Program-made: the position numbers and the translations under genes
The notes under the pieces: model-generated
Seen by the model: only the letters and a program-made list of their open reading frames with translations
The model's database searches: none
What the model was told of the DNA's origin: nothing
Shown here: positions 35,140-42,574 of the stretch, one piece after another
How the letters are laid out: every line of letters begins with the position of its first letter
Position numbering within the stretch: position 1 is the stretch's first letter
Assembly: GCA_028718125.1 (NCBI GenBank)
Contig: JAQUMN010000002.1
Location: 170,548 to 234,547 of the forward strand
Length of the DNA stretch: 64,000 bases
Direction of reading: 5' to 3'
DNA from: Kiritimatiellia bacterium
GTDB taxonomy: Bacteria; Verrucomicrobiota; Kiritimatiellia; JAAZAB01

Positions 35140-35733
35140 ATGAAACCTCAAATGCAATCCATCCGGATAATGGTGAAATTCGCGCTTATTATGGCGGTGG
35201 CGACGGCCACAACGGTGGCGACGGCCACAACGGCGGCAACGGCCACAACGGCGGCAACGGCATCGGGCATCGAGAGCACCGTTGCGGGTCAGCCTGCCCA
35301 CCGTAGTCAGCCGTTAAGGGACGAAGGCGGACGCACACGTATCTGCCTTAACGGCGAATGGGATTTTTACGGACAGGCAAAGGAAGATGCGATCCCTACG
35401 GCTGGCCAATGGGGGAAAACCCGGGTCCCGGGTGACTGGACGGGAAGCTCGGCGGCCTGGTACCGGCTGGAGTTCACCGCGCCCGCCGCCTGGAATGACG
35501 GGCGAAGTGTCCGGATTGATTTTGACGGCATCAATTTCTACGCCAAGGTCCTGCTCAACGGTCAGAACCTGGGCGAACATTATGGCTGTTTGACGACTTT
35601 CGGGTTCGACGTAACCAAGACGATCAGATTCGGGCAGTGCGGCGCGCAGGCGATGCAGGCGAACAGCACGTTGTGGTTTGACGAGGTGTTCATCGGACGG
35701 TATGTTGATGTAGAGGCTGACATCGGGCAATAG
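35140..35733 (+). CDS. Stand-alone GH2 N-terminal (sugar-binding) domain, probable gene fragment
   Basis: The protein has 197 residues. The N-terminus is hydrophobic (RIMVKFALIMAVA) and runs into an 18-nt tandem repeat coding for ATATTV/ATATTA units, then through a repeat-derived segment (about 50-66). Residues 67-195 match the jelly-roll sugar-binding domain of GH2 enzymes: ICLNGEWDFYG, RVPGDWTG, AWYRLEFTAP, RIDFDGINFYAKVLLNGQNLGEHYG. The catalytic barrel of GH2 is absent. It is either a stand-alone export-targeted binding domain or what is left of a longer gene. The start abuts the preceding stop (TAAATG), and AGGAGG of the next gene overlaps its end, so all three are probably co-translated. 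Confidence 0.75.
   Translation: MKPQMQSIRIMVKFALIMAVATATTVATATTAATATTAATASGIESTVAGQPAHRSQPLRDEGGRTRICLNGEWDFYGQAKEDAIPTAGQWGKTRVPGDWTGSSAAWYRLEFTAPAAWNDGRSVRIDFDGINFYAKVLLNGQNLGEHYGCLTTFGFDVTKTIRFGQCGAQAMQANSTLWFDEVFIGRYVDVEADIGQ
35194..35268. repeat. 18-nt tandem repeat inside the GH2-fragment gene
   Basis: The unit GCGACGGCCACAACGGTG is repeated about 3.5 times with small changes (GCG/GCA, GTG/GCG). Because 18 is a multiple of three, changes in copy number would keep the frame. Confidence 0.85.
35289..35333. repeat. Interspersed repeat R1, fragment G, inside a coding sequence
   Basis: TCAGCCTGCCCACCGTAGTC...GGGACGAAGGCGGA follows the central module of copy A (CAGCCTGCCCGCCATAGTC...GGACGAAGGAGGGA). 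It is translated as GQPAHRSQPLRDEGGRT just before the GH2 domain. Confidence 0.65.
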
Positions 35734-35745
35734 GAGGAGATTTTG

Positions 35746-37980
35746 ATGTTTAATTGGCAATCGTATATGCGGGCATCGGTTTGGAAATGGTATTTGACAT
35801 TTCTCCTGATTACGGCCGGCATTGCGCCGGCGGAGAACACGAACACGGTCGCCGAGCGCCTGAAGACCGATCCTTTCATGATGCCATGCTATAACGGCCG
35901 CATCCTGCCGGAGCCAAGGCAGGCCGAATACGGGGCGGACTTCTGCCCTTTGGACAAGGCAGGTATTCTCCTGGGCAAAGGGGTTGAAGCGAGCGATGCG
36001 CGCCTGGCGCTGCTCCTCGAGCGCATTACGCAATATGGGGGAGCGTATGAGTTCATCGCTTCGCCCAAGGCGGAGTGCTCGACCGTGATTGCCGTGGGCG
36101 ACACGCCGTTCGCCGCCGGCCTCGATGTGCCCAAACGGAGCGAAGGCTATGCCATTAAGTCCTTCCAGGATGGCGGCCGGCGGATTATCGTCCTTCAAGG
36201 GCACGATGTGCGCGGCCTGCTCTGGGCGCTGATCTCGCTTAAACAGCTCATCACGGCCCGGGACGGGCGCTGCGTCGCGCGCGCGGCCAACGTGAGCGAT
36301 TACCCGGGCGTGGAAAACCGTTTTGCGGAACTCATGTCGGATTGGACGCTCGGAAAAGGCCAGACGCTCAAGGATGCCGCCCGCTATCTGCTCAACTACA
36401 AGGCAAACATGCTTCTCCGCTCCTACATATTTCTCTTCCCCCGCTACCCGAACCTGTTCCGCGCCCCCGGCTCGGAGTCAGCGACAAAGGCGGAAGCGCA
36501 GATCCGGGAATTGGGCGCATTCGCCACGCCGCTGGGAGTGGACTGGTTCATCGGTTTTGCGCCCTACCTGCGATATGGAACGCAATTCCGCTCCAGCAGC
36601 GAAGAGGACTACCGGTACTTCATGTATTGGGCGAAAATCGTCGGCGAAGCCGGCGGCAGCCTGGCCTTCTACTGGGAAGACTACCGCCCGCCGCTCGCGG
36701 CTGAAGACAAGGCGCGCTTCGGGACCATGAAGGAGGCTGACCTCTATTTCTTCAACCGCATCTACAAGGACTGCCGCGCGCAATTCCCCCGGATGAAGTT
36801 CATCGTTTGCCCGGTGTTTTACTGGGGCCCTAAGGGCGGCATGGCCGCCTGGTATAAAGGAGACGACGATCGTGACGAATATTTAAAAGCGTTCGGCGAG
36901 CGCCTGCCGAAGGATTTTATGATTTTCTGGACCGGACCGAGGGTCAAGTCGTACAAGTACGACAAAGAGGACATGCAGTGGATCACGAACCTGATCCAGC
37001 GCAAGCCGGTTATCTGGCAAAACGGCGTCATAGACGTGAACGAGATGGATCAGCTTACCGAACCGGTGGATGGCTGGAAGACGATGCACTACCCGGGTTT
37101 CTTTGACGACATCGCGGGTTACAAGTTCAACGCCAACCGGATGGGCGCCTTCCTCATAGGCAACCTCGATTGCCTGTGGAACGTGGAAGGCTACGACGCC
37201 AAGCGCTCCGTCCGGCAGGCCGTCGAGAAACTGGCCGGCCCGGACGCCTTTGCTTCGCTGGACCGCGCCCGCGAATTGCTGGCGAGTCACGCCAAGTATA
37301 ACCTGACCCCGTGTCCAAAGGCCGCCCAGGATATTGACCGCATTGAAAAAGACGTGGCCGAAGCCGAGGCATTGTGCACCGCGGTTGTCGCCGACAAACC
37401 CGCGGCAGCGCAGTGGCTGAACACCGCCGTGGTTCTCGCTCCGTGGAAGAAGTTCATCAAGGACATTCGCGCAAACAAAACGCTGCTGCGCTATCGCAAC
37501 ATCGGCAACGCCATCGAGGACCAGGCTAAACAGGACGGCGCCTTCATCGCCGGGCGCGATATTGTCATCGCGCCGTTCAACCTCAGCGGCGGCCACGAGG
37601 TCGCGCCGCTGGTTTCGCCGGGCGAGAGGCGTTACGCAACGTGGATTTACGGCAGCAAATCGAAGTATCCCCGGCTGGAGGCGACGTTCGAGGCAATCCC
37701 CTACCCGCCGGAGGGCGCCTGCACGGTGATAATACGCGGGCAGGCGGCATACGGGCAACAGCCCTGCCGCATGCAACTCGCCCTGAACGGCAAGGCGTTC
37801 TTCGAGGGCCCGTCGCCGTTCAAAGAAGGCGCGTGGTCCACTTGGAATTTTGTGATCCCGGATAAATACATCGAACGCTATAACAAACTCACTGTCCGGT
37901 TAATGGACGACAGCGCCGGCCATCGCGGACCTCCATACCTGCTGGTCAACTATATCGTGATCAGGCCGGCCCGGCTATAG
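35746..37980 (+). CDS. Exported GH84-like enzyme 2, with Glu-Asp in place of Asp-Asp
   Basis: The ATG at 35746 is preferred to a TTG three bases before because AGGAGGAG lies at 35732-35739. The product has 744 residues with a signal peptide (WKWYLTFLLITAGIAPAE). The GH20b-like domain (about 48-195: CYNGRILPEPRQAEYGADFCPLD, GHDVRGLLWALISLKQLI) and the GH84-like barrel match the other paralogues (IFWTGPRVKS, KPVIWQNGVID). At the catalytic pair the sequence is LAFYWEDYRPP, so E311-D312 replaces the usual two aspartates. The acid/base aspartate is kept and the acetamide-orienting one is altered. Activity may therefore be changed or lost. The gene is followed after 38 bp by an FG-GAP gene. Confidence 0.8.
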   Translation: MFNWQSYMRASVWKWYLTFLLITAGIAPAENTNTVAERLKTDPFMMPCYNGRILPEPRQAEYGADFCPLDKAGILLGKGVEASDARLALLLERITQYGGAYEFIASPKAECSTVIAVGDTPFAAGLDVPKRSEGYAIKSFQDGGRRIIVLQGHDVRGLLWALISLKQLITARDGRCVARAANVSDYPGVENRFAELMSDWTLGKGQTLKDAARYLLNYKANMLLRSYIFLFPRYPNLFRAPGSESATKAEAQIRELGAFATPLGVDWFIGFAPYLRYGTQFRSSSEEDYRYFMYWAKIVGEAGGSLAFYWEDYRPPLAAEDKARFGTMKEADLYFFNRIYKDCRAQFPRMKFIVCPVFYWGPKGGMAAWYKGDDDRDEYLKAFGERLPKDFMIFWTGPRVKSYKYDKEDMQWITNLIQRKPVIWQNGVIDVNEMDQLTEPVDGWKTMHYPGFFDDIAGYKFNANRMGAFLIGNLDCLWNVEGYDAKRSVRQAVEKLAGPDAFASLDRARELLASHAKYNLTPCPKAAQDIDRIEKDVAEAEALCTAVVADKPAAAQWLNTAVVLAPWKKFIKDIRANKTLLRYRNIGNAIEDQAKQDGAFIAGRDIVIAPFNLSGGHEVAPLVSPGERRYATWIYGSKSKYPRLEATFEAIPYPPEGACTVIIRGQAAYGQQPCRMQLALNGKAFFEGPSPFKEGAWSTWNFVIPDKYIERYNKLTVRLMDDSAGHRGPPYLLVNYIVIRPARL

Positions 37981-38018
37981 GCGGAACAAACTAAAGATTT
38001 TAAAAAGGAGATGGATAT

Positions 38019-39425
38019 ATGCGCTTCCAGTCATGTTGTTATTCTCTCGTCGGGCTTTTGCTTCTGTCGGGCTTCTGCGGCGCGGCGAACGAGAAGCTCG
38101 GTTTATTCGACCACAAAGAGGGCGCTTCCCTGCTCAGGCCTCCGACCGAGCCGGGGTCCTTCATTGGCGGCACGAAAATTGCCGACTTCAACGGCGACGG
38201 CGCCCCGGACCTGGCGGCATGGGTCGGCGGACCGAAAGGCGCCGTTTATATTTACCTCAATAAAAACGGCAGATGGGCCGACCCGCAGGACGGCATGATT
38301 GTCTTTCCGAAGTGCGGAGGCTGCGAGACCGGCGATATCGACAACGACGGCAAGACCGACCTGGTTATGTTCGAGCGCGGCAAGGATCTGAAAATCTTTT
38401 TGAACAAGGGCGGAAGCTTCGCTAACACGCCCGACCGTCAAATCGCGATTGTCGGCGGAGCCAGCTATTGTCTTGTCGGCGATTTCGATACGGACGGCAA
38501 GACCGACCTGGCCGTATCGGCCGGCGATACAAAGGTCGCTTTCCAGATTTTTCTCGGCAAGCACGGCCTGGATCCGGCCAGGAAGCTGGTGAAAGCCGAA
38601 GGCCACGACTCCGGAGTCTACGGACCGCTGACATGGCGCGGCAAACTCGGCGAAGACTCCGCCAGCGATTTCCTCGCCGGGCCGCGCTGGGTGGCGCTGT
38701 TGCCGAACGACACGCTACGCAAGGGATACTTTGGCGACATTTACACCGACCATTGGGCAATCACCGCCGATCTGGATGGCGACGGCACAACCGACGTGTT
38801 GACCACGCAGCGCCCCGGACCGGGAAAGACGATTTTCCTGCGCCTCTTTTACGGCCCCTTTGCTATTGGCGAGGAAAGTCCCGCGTGGCAGTATGGCTTC
38901 AATATCGGCCCGATGCAGACCACGCGATTTACCGAGATTCCGGTGGGACCCGCCGAAGCCTGGCGGCTGCCAATCGCCACCGATATCAATGGCGACCGCC
39001 GGACGGACATTCTTATGCAGGTGGCACAGGCACAGAACGGAAAGCCGAAGTGGCGGACGCTGGTGTATACCCAGAACCGACCAATGGGTTTCGAGCCGGA
39101 GGACCCGCCCGGGATAACGCTCGATGGCTCCGGCGACACCCTCTATGTGGCGGACCTGAACAGGGACGGTTTGGCCGACTTGATTCTTTGCGGCCATGAA
39201 CCCGGCACTCTGCGCCTATTCATCAACCGTAACGGACAATTGCCCGCCGACGCGTCGCGCCCCGACCAGGTTCTGGCCGTCGGCAACAAGGCGCTGTCTG
39301 CTATCCCGGCGGACCTGAACGGCGACGGCTGGCCGGACCTGATTGTGCAATGCCAGGGACAAGTGGCCATCTATCTGAACCAGGGTGGCGCCCCCTTCCC
39401 CGCGGGGAAAAAGGGCCAACCTTAA
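38019..39425 (+). CDS. Exported FG-GAP/VCBS beta-propeller protein 1
   Basis: The protein has 468 residues. AAGGAG at 38004-38009 precedes the start, and a signal peptide follows (CCYSLVGLLLLSGFCGAA). Seven calcium-loop repeats of FG-GAP type are visible: ADFNGDGAPDLAAW, GDIDNDGKTDLVMF, GDFDTDGKTDLAVS, ADLDGDGTTDVLTT, TDINGDRRTDILMQ, ADLNRDGLADLILC and ADLNGDGWPDLIVQ. Seven repeats fit a seven-bladed propeller like that of integrin alpha chains, which binds protein or sugar ligands. It lies 38 bp after GH84-like gene 2, the same order seen at two other places in the window, and may be the binding partner of that enzyme. Confidence 0.9.
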   Translation: MRFQSCCYSLVGLLLLSGFCGAANEKLGLFDHKEGASLLRPPTEPGSFIGGTKIADFNGDGAPDLAAWVGGPKGAVYIYLNKNGRWADPQDGMIVFPKCGGCETGDIDNDGKTDLVMFERGKDLKIFLNKGGSFANTPDRQIAIVGGASYCLVGDFDTDGKTDLAVSAGDTKVAFQIFLGKHGLDPARKLVKAEGHDSGVYGPLTWRGKLGEDSASDFLAGPRWVALLPNDTLRKGYFGDIYTDHWAITADLDGDGTTDVLTTQRPGPGKTIFLRLFYGPFAIGEESPAWQYGFNIGPMQTTRFTEIPVGPAEAWRLPIATDINGDRRTDILMQVAQAQNGKPKWRTLVYTQNRPMGFEPEDPPGITLDGSGDTLYVADLNRDGLADLILCGHEPGTLRLFINRNGQLPADASRPDQVLAVGNKALSAIPADLNGDGWPDLIVQCQGQVAIYLNQGGAPFPAGKKGQP

Positions 39426-39582
39426 ACATTGGGAACCGTAATGGAAAACAAGAAGATCCTGCATTGTTTCCACAAATTAGGTTCTTATTTCAAGGCACTC
39501 TTGTCCAAAATAATAATATCAGAATGCGTGAAATCGTTGATAACACAGCAATATTTTGACGTTGTCGATTGACGAGACCTAA

Positions 39583-39665
39583 TCCTCTCCCTTGGGAGAG
39601 GACTGTGGTGAGGGGGCGCATTTGCCGGCATTCCCCTCACCCTAACCCTCTCCCAAGGGAGAGGG
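39583..39665. repeat. Inverted repeat of the CCCTCACCCTAACCCTCTCCC type
   Basis: TCCTCTCCCTTGGGAGAGGA followed by GGTGAGGGG pairs with CCCCTCACC followed by CCCTCTCCCAAGGGAGAGGG. Each arm is itself palindromic. Similar sequences are widespread in intergenic DNA of many Gram-negative bacteria. Confidence 0.75.
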
Positions 39666-39778
39666 AATGTTGTTTTGGACACCACTGATTTCAAGGCTAT
39701 AAACAACACAACCGTCAACACCTGTTGATTTCCGCGTAAGCGATGTCACCGTGTGACGAATTTGATTGCCGCCGGCTT

Positions 39779-39887
39779 GCCCGCCATAGCTTTTAGCGAC
39801 GGAGGGAGGCGGATTCGAAAAAAACAAGGCAATCCCGCTTCAGAGCGGGACAAGGCTTGGGCCGAATGCGGGTGCGCCGTGCGCAGC
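39779..39887. repeat. Interspersed repeat R2, copy 1
   Basis: The pattern GCCCGCCATAGC-TTTT-AGCGACGGAGGGAGGCGGATTCG...CTTGGGCCGAATGCGGGTGCGCCGTGCGCAGC recurs in shorter form at 49029-49104. Copy 1 has an extra hairpin (TCCCGCTTCAGAGCGGGA). Its first part equals the central module of repeat R1. Confidence 0.75.
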
Positions 39888-40066
39888 GCCATGCTCATGT
39901 ATGCGCAAGCGCGGGACTTGTCCGCCTATGGAGGAAACCCGCAGACAGCCCAAGATCGCCGCCGTTTTTTTCGAACCAAATTCGCCACACTGCCGGGAGA
40001 GAGGCATAATTGGGTTATGGGTACAGTATGCATCAGTAACGTTCAACCGGGAGAAAAGCCAACTGA

Positions 40067-41125
40067 ATGAGCGCCATGAAACGCATCCTTAAGATTGACC
40101 CAAAGCATGGCAAGGCAGACCCGGACGGCAACATCGTGTGGTATGATTGCCAACTGCTCAAGGTCGAGGGCAAAGGCTGGACTGACACGGCGGCCTATTA
40201 CGACCGCCTTCCGGCGAAAGCCAAAGGCCTCGTACCGGCTGCCGTTTGGGATTTGAGTCATGATACCGCCGGAATATGTGTTCGCTTCACAACCGATTCC
40301 GCGTCCATGCAGGTGCGCTGGAGCCTTCTGAAGGATAATCTTGCCATGCCCCACATGCCGGCCACGGGAGTCAGCGGAATAGACCTTTATGGCCGAAACG
40401 AAGCCGGCGGCAAGTTCCGGTTTTTTGGAAATGGCCGTCCGACGGGAGCAAAGAATCGCGCATCGTTCAATTTGACGGCCGGAAGCGAAAATATTTTGTA
40501 TTTGCCATTATACAACGGCGTGAAATCCATCCAGATCGGCATTCCCAAGGGCAAGACCATCTCGATTCCCAAACCATCCCGCAGGGATCGGCGCAAGCCG
40601 ATCGTGTTTTACGGCACCTCGATCACCCAGGGCGGGTGCGCCTCCCGCCCTGGCATGGCCGCCACGGCCATTGTCGGCCGCGAGCTGGATGTTCGCGTCA
40701 TAAACCTGGGGTTTTCCGGAAGCGGCAGGATGGAGCCGGAAATGGCAGATCTGCTGGCGGAACTTGACCCCTCCATTTATGTCCTGGATTGTCTCTGGAA
40801 CATGAATCCCGGCCAGGTTAATGAGCGGGCAGAGCCGTTTGTAAGGAAACTACGCGAAATGCATCCAGGCACTCCGATTCTGCTTGTTGAAAAATCCAAC
40901 TTCAGGAATGCCCTGACCGAGACAGGACATATCTTGCGCATGATCCATGCAAAATTAATCAAAGCTGGAATAAAAGGCCTGTATTTTTTGCCAAACAAGG
41001 GCATGCTGGGCAACGATTTCGAAGGCACGGTTGATGGATGTCATCCCAACGACCTGGGCATGATGCGCCAGGCAGTCGTATTTATAAAATCGCTGACCAA
41101 GATATTGCAATCGTCAGAAGCTTAA
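40067..41125 (+). CDS. SGNH/GDSL hydrolase, probable carbohydrate esterase
   Basis: The 352-residue protein has an N-terminal beta-sandwich (about 1-170, SHDTAGICVRFTTDSASMQVRWSLL) joined to an SGNH catalytic domain. The nucleophile is S185 in FYGTSITQGG, the block II glycine lies in GFSGSGRM, the block III asparagine in CLWNMNPGQV, and the D323/H326 pair in VDGCHPND. Such two-domain proteins remove acetyl or other acyl groups from carbohydrates. No signal peptide is evident, so it may act in the cytoplasm, unlike the second esterase at 58681. It stands between repeat-rich gaps. Confidence 0.88.
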   Translation: MSAMKRILKIDPKHGKADPDGNIVWYDCQLLKVEGKGWTDTAAYYDRLPAKAKGLVPAAVWDLSHDTAGICVRFTTDSASMQVRWSLLKDNLAMPHMPATGVSGIDLYGRNEAGGKFRFFGNGRPTGAKNRASFNLTAGSENILYLPLYNGVKSIQIGIPKGKTISIPKPSRRDRRKPIVFYGTSITQGGCASRPGMAATAIVGRELDVRVINLGFSGSGRMEPEMADLLAELDPSIYVLDCLWNMNPGQVNERAEPFVRKLREMHPGTPILLVEKSNFRNALTETGHILRMIHAKLIKAGIKGLYFLPNKGMLGNDFEGTVDGCHPNDLGMMRQAVVFIKSLTKILQSSEA

Positions 41126-41256
41126 ACACAAGGAACTGCTTATAAAAAAAGCCGGTTTTTTGCCATGCGTGTAATTCGTTGATTACATGAATGATATAGT
41201 CAAAAATAAAACCGCTGATTTCCGCGTTAGCGATAAAAAATATAATTAGGTTGGAC

Positions 41257-42522
41257 ATGGCTCGCATTGGAGCAGCAACGATCGAACAAAACCGCGAAAT
41301 CGCGGATCCATGCCATGCACAAGCGGACTACACCATGAAGTTGTCACCGTCATTTCAGATTGATCCTCGCGAGCCCTGGGTTGAGGAGCACAATCGCGAA
41401 GTCCGTGAAGTCTGGGACGCGTATAAAGCCGACCGGCCGACTTGCGTTCCCGTAATTTTCACCGGCGCCCGCACCCTCTATCTGGAGGAGAACCGGATCG
41501 ACTACCGGACTTACTACGAGAATCCGGACGAGATGCTCCGGCTCCAGCTTGAGTGGCAACGGCGCGCAAAGGAACTGCCGTTTGGCGACACCCTCCTGGC
41601 CGGAACGCCGGCAACCTGGTCGGTATACGTTGATTTCCATCCGGTCGCCTCGGCCTCCTGTTTTGGCTGCCCCGTGGTGTTCCGCCCGGACGCCGTACCG
41701 GCGCACGAGTGCGCCCATCTCTCGCGCGAGCAGTGTCGCGATATGCCCATGCCCGACCTGTTCACGAGCGGCCTGTTGCCGCGACAGCGGGAATTTATGG
41801 ACCGCTTTGACCGGATCTGCAATGCCGGATTGACCTTTCTCGGCAAACCGGTGAAACGCTTCAAGCCAAGTCTGCCGTCCATCGGCGGCGGCACGTTCAG
41901 CACGGCGCTGGATATCCGCGGGCCGGAGATCATGGCCGACATGTATGAAGACCCGGATTTCGTTCATACCTTTCTTGAACGGATCGAAGAATGGCACATT
42001 GCCCTGCATCGCGCTTGGAGCGCCATGGAAGGTGTTCCCCATGCACTGGACACGCCGGACGGAGGCACTTTCGGGCTCTATGGTCTTTTCGATCATGGTA
42101 TCGATATGTTGTCGCCGCAGATATATGACGAATTTCTGGTGGCGCTCATTCTGAAACTCTCCCGCAAATACGGGAAACGGCCAAGCACGTCCTTGCATCA
42201 CTGCGGACGAGGCACGCACCTGTTTCCGCTCATGCAGAAACGATTTGGCCTGACTGCCATCGATGCCCTGACCTGGCCGATCAATGACGTCGGCAAGGTG
42301 CGTCGCGAGATCGGGTATGAGGTCTGGATCAAGGCCGTGATCTCGGACTCCATCCTGCGCACCACGCCCGACGCCATCCGCCAGGCCGCCAAGGACTTCT
42401 TCACGCCTGAAGTTAAAGGAAAGGGCCGGCTTTCCCTGTGGGTGGCCGGTGAGGTGACGGGGATTCCCGCCGAGAACTACCGCACTTTGTATGCAGCGGT
42501 GCGGGAGTATGGGCGATACTGA
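41257..42522 (+). CDS. Uroporphyrinogen-decarboxylase-fold protein, probable methyltransferase-like
   Basis: The protein has 421 residues from the ATG at 41257. An ATG at 41335 (MKLSPSFQIDPREPW) gives a start closer to the typical beginning and may be the true one. The fold is seen in WDAYKADRPTCVPVIF, YENPDEMLRLQLEWQRRAKELPF, SIGGGTFSTALDIRGPEIMADMYEDPDFV, the region around the HHCGRG motif (SLHHCGRGTHLFPLMQKRFG) and IKAVISDSILRTTPDAIRQAAKDFF. The H-x-C-G pattern is the zinc-binding site in corrinoid-dependent methyltransferases of this fold. Many members in glycan loci have unknown functions. Heme synthesis is unlikely because true HemE sequences differ and no other heme genes are present. 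Confidence 0.82.
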   Translation: MARIGAATIEQNREIADPCHAQADYTMKLSPSFQIDPREPWVEEHNREVREVWDAYKADRPTCVPVIFTGARTLYLEENRIDYRTYYENPDEMLRLQLEWQRRAKELPFGDTLLAGTPATWSVYVDFHPVASASCFGCPVVFRPDAVPAHECAHLSREQCRDMPMPDLFTSGLLPRQREFMDRFDRICNAGLTFLGKPVKRFKPSLPSIGGGTFSTALDIRGPEIMADMYEDPDFVHTFLERIEEWHIALHRAWSAMEGVPHALDTPDGGTFGLYGLFDHGIDMLSPQIYDEFLVALILKLSRKYGKRPSTSLHHCGRGTHLFPLMQKRFGLTAIDALTWPINDVGKVRREIGYEVWIKAVISDSILRTTPDAIRQAAKDFFTPEVKGKGRLSLWVAGEVTGIPAENYRTLYAAVREYGRY

Positions 42523-42574
42523 TCGAAGCGCCGCAAGGAGGGCAGAACGCAACGCTACCGGAGGATAAGAGGAC

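Larger units (their letters stand above)
39426..40066. other. Repeat-rich intergenic region
   Basis: No gene is supported over 641 bp. It contains a large inverted repeat (39583-39665) and a copy of repeat R2 (39779-39887). A phrase GATTTCCGCGTAAGCGATG near 39726 is nearly repeated at 41216 (GATTTCCGCGTTAGCGATA). Confidence 0.6.

Noticed and set aside
35194..35268. Short tandem repeats that could suggest a CRISPR array
   Set aside because: The 18-nt units are contiguous, without spacers, and in frame within a coding sequence.
39753..40070. A 105-codon frame before the SGNH esterase
   Set aside because: It is made of interspersed repeat R2 and has no family resemblance; the repeat explains the open frame.
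41257..42522. Assignment of the URO-D-fold gene as hemE
   Set aside because: The H-x-C-G motif and overall sequence fit the methyltransferase-like branch, and no heme genes are near.
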